NCBI RefSeq assembly: GCF_000281715.2
Contig: NZ_CP124576.1
Span: forward strand, 1,123,501 to 1,187,500
DNA: 64,000 nucleotides
Origin: Sphingobium sp. AP49
GTDB lineage: Bacteria; Pseudomonadota; Alphaproteobacteria; Sphingomonadales; Sphingomonadaceae
Direction: 5' to 3'
Of this stretch, positions 59,546 to 64,000 are shown one piece after another. A program made the position numbers and the translations under genes. A model generated the notes under the pieces. It saw only the letters and a list, made by a program, of their open reading frames with translations, did not search any database and was not told the origin of the DNA. How positions within the stretch are numbered: the stretch's first letter is position 1; every line of letters starts with the position of its first letter.

Positions 59546-59590
59546 AAGATATATCGTAAATCTTGACGCCAGTGATTTTTAAGATATATC
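59546..59590. promoter_or_regulatory. Twin AAGATATATC sites in front of the PadR gene
   Basis: AAGATATATC occurs at 59546-59555 and 59581-59590, 35 bases apart, each containing the palindrome GATATATC, in a strongly AT-rich run directly before the PadR start. Both PadR autoregulation and control of the divergent receptor can be imagined. Confidence 0.55.
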
Positions 59591-59600
59591 ACAATACATC

Positions 59601-60380
59601 ATGAAGCATTTTGAAAGAGAAATTATGAATTTTCCCCATTCCGATCGCGGCGCAGGCCGCCGGGGCTGCCGGCCGGGCCGGCACATGGATGACGCCATGG
59701 CCGATCGCGGTTTCGACCCGCGCCGTGCCGATTTGCGGGGCCTGGGCCATCGCGGGGGACACGGCCATGGCCGCTTCTTCGGGCCCGGCGGCTTTGGTCC
59801 CGAGGGTTTCGGACGCGGTTTCGGCGGTGGTCGGGCAGGTGGCCCGGGCGGTCCATTCGGTGAGGACGGCTTTGGCGATGGTCCTTTCGGCGGTGGCCGG
59901 GGCGGGCGTGGCGGCGGACGCCGTCGGCTGTTCGGCAATGATGCGCTGAAGCTCATCCTGCTCAAGCTGATCGCCGATGCGCCGCGCCATGGCTATGACC
60001 TGATCCGCGAGATCGAGACGCTGTCCGGCTCAGTCTATGCGCCCAGCCCTGGCGTCGTCTATCCGACCCTGACCCTGCTGGCCGACATGGACCTGATCGC
60101 CGAACAGCCCGGCGAAGGTAGCCGCAAGCTGTTCGCCATCACCGACGCGGGCACCGCCCATCTGGCCGAGCATGAGGCCGGCGTCACCGAGGTGATGGAG
60201 AAGCTGGCGCATCTGGCCCGCAAGGCGCAGCGCAACGATGCTGCGCCGGTGCGCCGCGCGCTGCAGAATATGCGGGTGGCGATCCAGCATCGGCTTGAAA
60301 AGGAAGGGGCCGATTCCCAAACCATGTTCGACGTCGCGGCCCTGATCGACGAGGCCGCCAGCAAGATCGAAAGGCTCTGA
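59601..60380 (+). CDS. PadR family transcriptional regulator with a long Gly-rich, His-containing N-terminus
   Basis: 259 residues. Residues 1-115 are low-complexity: an acidic/basic start, then HRGGHGHGRFFGPGGFGP and a Gly/Arg/Phe run of about 50 residues. PadR proper begins near residue 115: LFGNDALKLILLKLIADAPR, HGYDLIREIETLSG, SPGVVYPTLTLLADMDLI. The C-terminal dimerisation helix follows. The His/Gly-rich head could bind metal. The start may be 59625 (MNFPHS), where a GAGAAATT precedes. Followed by a DUF2218 gene 5 bases later and divergent from a TonB receptor. Confidence 0.9.
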   Translation: MKHFEREIMNFPHSDRGAGRRGCRPGRHMDDAMADRGFDPRRADLRGLGHRGGHGHGRFFGPGGFGPEGFGRGFGGGRAGGPGGPFGEDGFGDGPFGGGRGGRGGGRRRLFGNDALKLILLKLIADAPRHGYDLIREIETLSGSVYAPSPGVVYPTLTLLADMDLIAEQPGEGSRKLFAITDAGTAHLAEHEAGVTEVMEKLAHLARKAQRNDAAPVRRALQNMRVAIQHRLEKEGADSQTMFDVAALIDEAASKIERL

Positions 60381-60384
60381 CCCC

Positions 60385-60663
60385 ATGACGCTGACCGCCA
60401 CCGTGCCGACCACCCATGGCAGCCGTTACCTGCAGCAGCTCTGCAAGCATTGGAGTCACAAGTTCGAAACCAGCTTCGACGCGGACAGGGGCGAGATCGC
60501 CTTTCCGATGGGGCCGATCCACCTGAGCGCCGATGACGCGGCGCTGACGGTCGTGCTGGAGCCCAATGCGGACGCCGATGTCGAAAAGTTCAAGCAGGTG
60601 GTCGCCGACCATCTCGACCGCTTTGCCTTCCGCGAGGCGCCCTTGCCCTTCACCTGGGCCTGA
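60385..60663 (+). CDS. DUF2218 family protein
   Basis: 92 residues. ATVPTTHGSRYLQQLCKHWS, KFETSFDADRGEIAFPMG and a final AFREAPLPFTW are the DUF2218 pattern. Members are often coded near siderophore-interacting reductases and TonB receptors. Only 4 bases separate it from the PadR stop, so the two form one unit, consistent with a metal-uptake module with the divergent receptor. Confidence 0.85.
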   Translation: MTLTATVPTTHGSRYLQQLCKHWSHKFETSFDADRGEIAFPMGPIHLSADDAALTVVLEPNADADVEKFKQVVADHLDRFAFREAPLPFTWA

Positions 60664-60804
60664 GAGCCTGTTTGAAAAATCGCGAAAGAGCGATTTTTCA
60701 GCGCGGTACCAGCCCGCTCCCCCGCCCAACCGCCCGACAGGATGACACTGGATCGGGTGGTTGGGCGGGGGAGCGGGCTGGTACCGGCTTTCTCAAACAG
60801 TCTC
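60664..60804. repeat. 141-bp palindromic element
   Basis: Inner arms of 33 bp beginning GGTACCAGCCCGCTCCCCC (60705-60737) and their complement (60753-60785) differ at one base. Outer arms GAGCCTGTTTGAAA (60664-60677) and TCTCAAACAGTCTC (60791-60804) also pair imperfectly, and a nested AAAAATCGC/GCGATTTTT hairpin lies at 60675-60698. It starts directly after the DUF2218 stop. It looks like a small non-coding mobile (MITE-type) unit. Confidence 0.85.
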
Positions 60805-60814
60805 TGACACGCGA

Positions 60815-60883
60815 AAGGGGCCGGGTCTGCACGGCCCGGCCCCTTCCCTGGTAAGCGCCATGAGGACCGGCAACCCCGGTCCT
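60815..60883 (-). terminator. Hairpins beyond the EF-hand gene, possible terminator
   Basis: Two stems follow the EF-hand stop on the minus strand: AGGACCGG/CCGGTCCT (60863-60883) and a long AAGGGGCCGGG/CCCGGCCCCTT (60815-60845). The second is followed on the minus strand by TTTCGC, a weak T run. Confidence 0.45.
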
Positions 60884-60891
60884 TCTTCGTG

Positions 60892-61383
60892 TCAGCTGTC
60901 GGTCTTGGCGCGCATGGCGGCCATGCGGGCGGCGGTGGCCTGAACGTCGGCGGCGGTGACGATGCCGTCCTTGTCGGCATCCTGCTCGGCAAAGGCACGC
61001 GCGCCAGAGGCGTCATATTCGGCCTGCGCCATCTTGCCGTCCTTGTCCTTGTCGAGCACGCCGAAGCGGACATGGGCCTGGCGGATCTGGCGCTGGCGTT
61101 CTTCGGCCTTCTTGTCTTCGCTGAGCGTGCTTTCGGCCAATTGCTTTTCGAGGCGGGCGGCATATTCGCCGACATATTCCTCCTCCGACACCCAGCCGTC
61201 GCCATTGGCATCGGTCGCCTTGAACCGGGTGCCGCGCACGGCGTCGAATTCGGCGCGGGTCACCTGGCCGTCATGGTCGCTGTCATAGTCGTGGACGAAG
61301 GCGCCGCCTTCATGCGGGGCAGCAAAAGCGGGCGTGCCGGCAGCGGCAACGATCGCGGCGATCAGGATGGAACGGGTCTTCAT
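60892..61383 (-). CDS. Exported EF-hand calcium-binding protein
   Basis: 163 residues. Signal peptide MKTRSILIAAIVAAAGTPAFA, then four EF-hand loops: DYDSDHDGQVTRAEF, TDANGDGWVSEEEY, DKDKDGKMAQAEYD and DADKDGIVTAADV, each with D-x-D-x-D-G spacing. So it should bind calcium or related ions in the periplasm. It is followed by and probably transcribed with the DUF4198 gene upstream of it (17-base gap). Common next to metal-related receptors in sphingomonads. Confidence 0.88.
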   Translation of the reverse strand: MKTRSILIAAIVAAAGTPAFAAPHEGGAFVHDYDSDHDGQVTRAEFDAVRGTRFKATDANGDGWVSEEEYVGEYAARLEKQLAESTLSEDKKAEERQRQIRQAHVRFGVLDKDKDGKMAQAEYDASGARAFAEQDADKDGIVTAADVQATAARMAAMRAKTDS

Positions 61384-61400
61384 GGCGTGTCTCCGGGATA

Positions 61401-62207
61401 TCAGGCGGCGTCGAACGCCAGGGTGTAGGTATAGCTGCGATAAGGGGTTTCGGACCCGGCCGGCGCGGCGCCGCGATGGCGGACCAGGATCAGATAGGTG
61501 CCGGCATCCTCTGGCTTCAGGCTGAAACGCCCCTGTGCGTCGCTCTTCGTCTCGGTCGCGACCTTGCGGCCGTCATGGACGCCGGCGCTGCGGAACAGGG
61601 TGACCTGCGTGGCGGCCAGGGGCTTGCCGTCGAACAGCAGCACGAAGCTGGCGTCGCTACCCGACACGATCGCGTTGGGATGGGTGACCGGCTGGATTTC
61701 CAACCCCGCGCCGACCGGCTTGAGCGCGGCCTGCGTCGCCTGGCCACGGGTCACATAGGCGTCGGCCAGGGTCATGCTCTGCACCTCGACCTCCTGCGTG
61801 CCGGGTTTGGGATCGCCGCCTTCGCCGCGCATCTGCCAGGCATCGCCGACGCGGAACATCTTGCCCTTGCGCCCGGCACGCTGGCCGGTGGTGATGCGAT
61901 AGGTGCCGTCCGTTTTCAGATCGGCCTCGAAGATCGACAGGTCGCGCAGATAGGTGACCTGGCCGGTCGCCGCCTGGCTGCCGTCGGGCGCGACCAGGTG
62001 GAAGGGGGCATCGCGCATCGCGACTTCCGGGACGAAGGCGTCTTCTGCGAAGGCCGATTCCACGGTGACATGGTCGGCTTTCCCCGCGTCGAACAAGGTG
62101 GGCAGCACATAAGGCATATGCGCCTGCGCGGCGGTGGTGCCAGCGAGCAGGAGCATAGGCGTGATGGCGGCGAACAGGGCGTTCGCCGGGCGACGATATC
62201 TGGACAA
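61401..62207 (-). CDS. DUF4198 family exported protein
   Basis: 268 residues. Signal peptide near residues 1-29 ending AQA-HMPYVLPTLFD, a typical DUF4198 start with His after the cleavage site. The body is beta-rich (FHLVAPDGSQAATGQVTYLRD, GRFSLKPEDAGTYLILVRH). Family members are proposed to help copper or nickel/iron transport with TonB receptors. It is divergent from the TonB receptor at 62341 and the two share a Fur-like site between. Confidence 0.85.
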   Translation of the reverse strand: MSRYRRPANALFAAITPMLLLAGTTAAQAHMPYVLPTLFDAGKADHVTVESAFAEDAFVPEVAMRDAPFHLVAPDGSQAATGQVTYLRDLSIFEADLKTDGTYRITTGQRAGRKGKMFRVGDAWQMRGEGGDPKPGTQEVEVQSMTLADAYVTRGQATQAALKPVGAGLEIQPVTHPNAIVSGSDASFVLLFDGKPLAATQVTLFRSAGVHDGRKVATETKSDAQGRFSLKPEDAGTYLILVRHRGAAPAGSETPYRSYTYTLAFDAA

Positions 62208-62250
62208 TGGGGTTCCCCTTGGTTTCGTTACGCCTCTCTATAATATATAC

Positions 62251-62272
62251 TGAGAATCACTTGCAATAGCAA
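62251..62272. promoter_or_regulatory. Fur-box-like site shared by DUF4198 and the second TonB receptor
   Basis: TGAGAATCACTTGCAATAGCAA combines the half-site pattern TGAGAATC with TTGCAA, as in the Fur boxes of alphaproteobacterial iron receptors. It lies in the 133-base divergent promoter with an AT-rich TATAATATATAC beside it. Confidence 0.55.
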
Positions 62273-62340
62273 TTTAACCGAGTAGAGAGCGGCCAACCCG
62301 GCGCCTGACGCGCCGCAACAACGACACGGGGGCAATTTTC

Positions 62341-64000
62341 ATGACCAAGTCCAAGACTCTGCTTCTCCTTGGCACCGCGATGCTGGTGCTGCCGTTGCCG
62401 GCGATCGCGCAAGCGCAGGAAGAAGCGGCGTCGGCCAATTCGCAGTTCGCGCTCGACCGCCTCATCATCTCCGCCGGCGTGGAGAAGGTCGCGCTCGACA
62501 CGCCGCAGGCGGTCACCGCGATGGACCAGGAGGATATCGACCAGGTCCAGGCGACGACGATCGGCGACCTGCTGGAAGGGATGCCGGGCGTCAACGTCCA
62601 GGGCGGCGTCAGCCAGCTGGGGCAGGGCTTCAACATTCGCGGCATGGGCACGGCGATCGGTGACAGCGACAATCGCATCCTGATGACGGTCGATGGCGTC
62701 ACCAAATTCTACGAACAATATCGCATGGGCGCCTTCTTCAGCGAACCCGAACTCTACAAGCGTGTCGAGGTGCTGCGCGGCCCGGCATCCTCCACCCTCT
62801 ATGGCGCCGGCGCGCTGGCGGGCGTGATCAATTTCACCACCAAGGATGCGTCCGACTTCCTGAGCGATGGCGACCGGCTGGCGGTGCGGCTGAAGGGGGC
62901 GACCGAGACCAATGCGTCGGGCCATACGCTGTCGGGGATCGTCGCGACCGAGCCGGTCGACGGCGTCGAGTTGCTGGGCAGTTATAATTACCGCCGCACC
63001 GACAATTATCGCAATGGTGACGGCGATGTGGTGCCGGCGTCGGCAACCGAATCCGACAGCTGGCTGGTCAAGGGCCGGGTTGCGATCGGCGGCAACAAGA
63101 ACCACGCGATCTGGGCGTCCTACCAGGACTGGATCAGCGACGCGCCGCAGGTCTATGACCAGATTTCGGCTGCCACCGGCAATTCGCTGATGCGCAGGCG
63201 GGTTCACGACAAGACCGGCGTCGTCGGCTATGTCAACGATTTCAACGGCAGCAAATTCTTCAATGTCGAGGCGCAGGTCGCCTATTCGCTGTCCAAGGTC
63301 CACCAGACCGAGACGACCTTCCTTGGCCCGCTCGCCTATTCCGACTTTTCCTATGAGAGCTGGCAGGCAAAGGTCCAGAATACCAGCGAGTTCGCCATGG
63401 GCGGCGACTGGACGACCTTCCTGATCCTGGGTGGCCAGTGGAGCACGCAGGAGCGCCGCAATCCGCGCGTCGCGACCAACGGCACGGTGACGCCCGGCGC
63501 GGGCACCCATCCCGAAGGCGACATGGACCGCTATGGCCTGTTCGGCCAGCTCGAGATCGTCTGGTCCGACAAGCTGACCATCATGCCGGGCGTGCGCGTC
63601 GACTGGACTGACCTCAAGCCCGGTGACACGGTGGTCGGCGGCACCACCCTGACCGATCATGTGAAGGACAGCGGCGTGTCGCCCAAGCTGGCGGCGCTCT
63701 ATAATGTCACGCCCTGGTTCGGCCTGTTCGGATCGATCGCCCACACCGTGCGCATGCCCAATATCGACGAGGTCTTCACCCGCAGCGCGACCCGGCCGAA
63801 CAATCCCGATCTGAAGCCCGAGGAATCCGACAATTATGAAGTCGGCTTCACTTTGTCGTTCGACGATGCGCTGGGCAAGGGCGACCGCTTCCGTGCCAAG
63901 ACGACCTTGTTCCAGAATGATGTGAAGGACCTGATCGTCAACGTCGCGGCGGCGGCGGGCACGCCCTATTTCCAGAATATCAACAAGTCACGCTTCAAGG
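62341..64000 (+). CDS. TonB-dependent receptor, C-terminus beyond window end
   Basis: The frame is open from ATG 62341 to the right edge (553 codons present). Signal peptide MTKSKTLLLLGTAMLVLPLPA then IAQAQ, TonB-box-like LDRLIISAG, plug motifs TIGDLLEGMPGVNVQGG, FNIRGMGTAIGDSDNRILMT and KRVEVLRGPASSTLYG AGALAG, then barrel strands with NNPDLKPEESDNYEVGF. The plug with NRILMTVDGV resembles heme or hemoglobin receptors, but the FRAP/NPNL heme signature is not seen in the part present. Divergent from DUF4198. Ligand unresolved. Confidence 0.9.
   Translation, partial: MTKSKTLLLLGTAMLVLPLPAIAQAQEEAASANSQFALDRLIISAGVEKVALDTPQAVTAMDQEDIDQVQATTIGDLLEGMPGVNVQGGVSQLGQGFNIRGMGTAIGDSDNRILMTVDGVTKFYEQYRMGAFFSEPELYKRVEVLRGPASSTLYGAGALAGVINFTTKDASDFLSDGDRLAVRLKGATETNASGHTLSGIVATEPVDGVELLGSYNYRRTDNYRNGDGDVVPASATESDSWLVKGRVAIGGNKNHAIWASYQDWISDAPQVYDQISAATGNSLMRRRVHDKTGVVGYVNDFNGSKFFNVEAQVAYSLSKVHQTETTFLGPLAYSDFSYESWQAKVQNTSEFAMGGDWTTFLILGGQWSTQERRNPRVATNGTVTPGAGTHPEGDMDRYGLFGQLEIVWSDKLTIMPGVRVDWTDLKPGDTVVGGTTLTDHVKDSGVSPKLAALYNVTPWFGLFGSIAHTVRMPNIDEVFTRSATRPNNPDLKPEESDNYEVGFTLSFDDALGKGDRFRAKTTLFQNDVKDLIVNVAAAAGTPYFQNINKSRFK

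Overview
ORGANISM. The window is high-GC, gene-dense DNA from an alphaproteobacterium, most likely a sphingomonad (Sphingobium-like). This rests on gene content: several TonB-dependent receptors, a short-chain acyl regulator next to a long-form isocitrate lyase, an ATPase-inhibitor zeta subunit (DUF1476) next to BolA and a CGFS glutaredoxin, a split cobalamin methionine synthase behind an ArsR/methyltransferase fusion, and many palindromic intergenic repeats. I see no prophage, transposase, plasmid gene or CRISPR array, so this reads as ordinary chromosome with small accessory patches. LAYOUT. 0-8 kb: the 3' end of a prolyl oligopeptidase, nadC with an overlapping RNase T2, DUF4112, a lipoprotein solute-binding protein, a phosphate-type porin and a carboxylesterase. 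8-16 kb: rplJ-rplL with a structured leader, an AraC regulator divergent from an SDR, a LytS/LytTR two-component pair, an HxlR regulator and a bifunctional (p)ppGpp synthetase/hydrolase. 16-22 kb: GtrA and a large GT-C-like membrane protein head to head, tadA, rpmB and several small envelope proteins. 22-28 kb: a methionine operon (SahR-like regulator, metF, both halves of metH) with a clear palindromic operator. 28-31 kb: an accessory patch with secreted proteins, palindromic repeats, a tRNA-Leu-like sequence with an abnormal fold and two tandem small paralogous proteins. 31-38 kb: an MHS transporter, the ScfR-type regulator divergent from aceA, and a DUF885 hydrolase. 38-44 kb: a GST, leuC / micro-ORF / leuD, DUF1476, bolA, grxD and a Tat-exported class V aminotransferase. 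44-50 kb: a BlaI/M56 antirepressor pair with a double operator, hemW, a CAP-domain protein with a degraded partial copy, lipoproteins and rdgB. 50-57 kb: rph, a 3 kb inserted block (DUF6438, MerR/aldo-keto reductase, GFA protein), hrcA-grpE and threonine synthase with a folded leader. 57-64 kb: a probable metal-uptake section with a TonB receptor divergent from a glycine-rich PadR regulator plus DUF2218, an EF-hand protein, and a DUF4198 protein divergent from a second TonB receptor cut by the window end. HOW IT WORKS TOGETHER. Coherent modules are one-carbon/methionine metabolism under one operator, the glyoxylate-bypass enzyme with its regulator, leucine isomeroproteinase genes with translational coupling, heat-shock control (hrcA-grpE), and metal uptake with Fur-like sites. 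The points that most deserve follow-up are the 30.1-30.9 kb patch, the single stop codon that splits metH, the folded thrC leader, the micro-ORF between leuC and leuD, and several repeat structures that touch gene ends. All calls come from reading sequence by eye; no database search or folding program was run.
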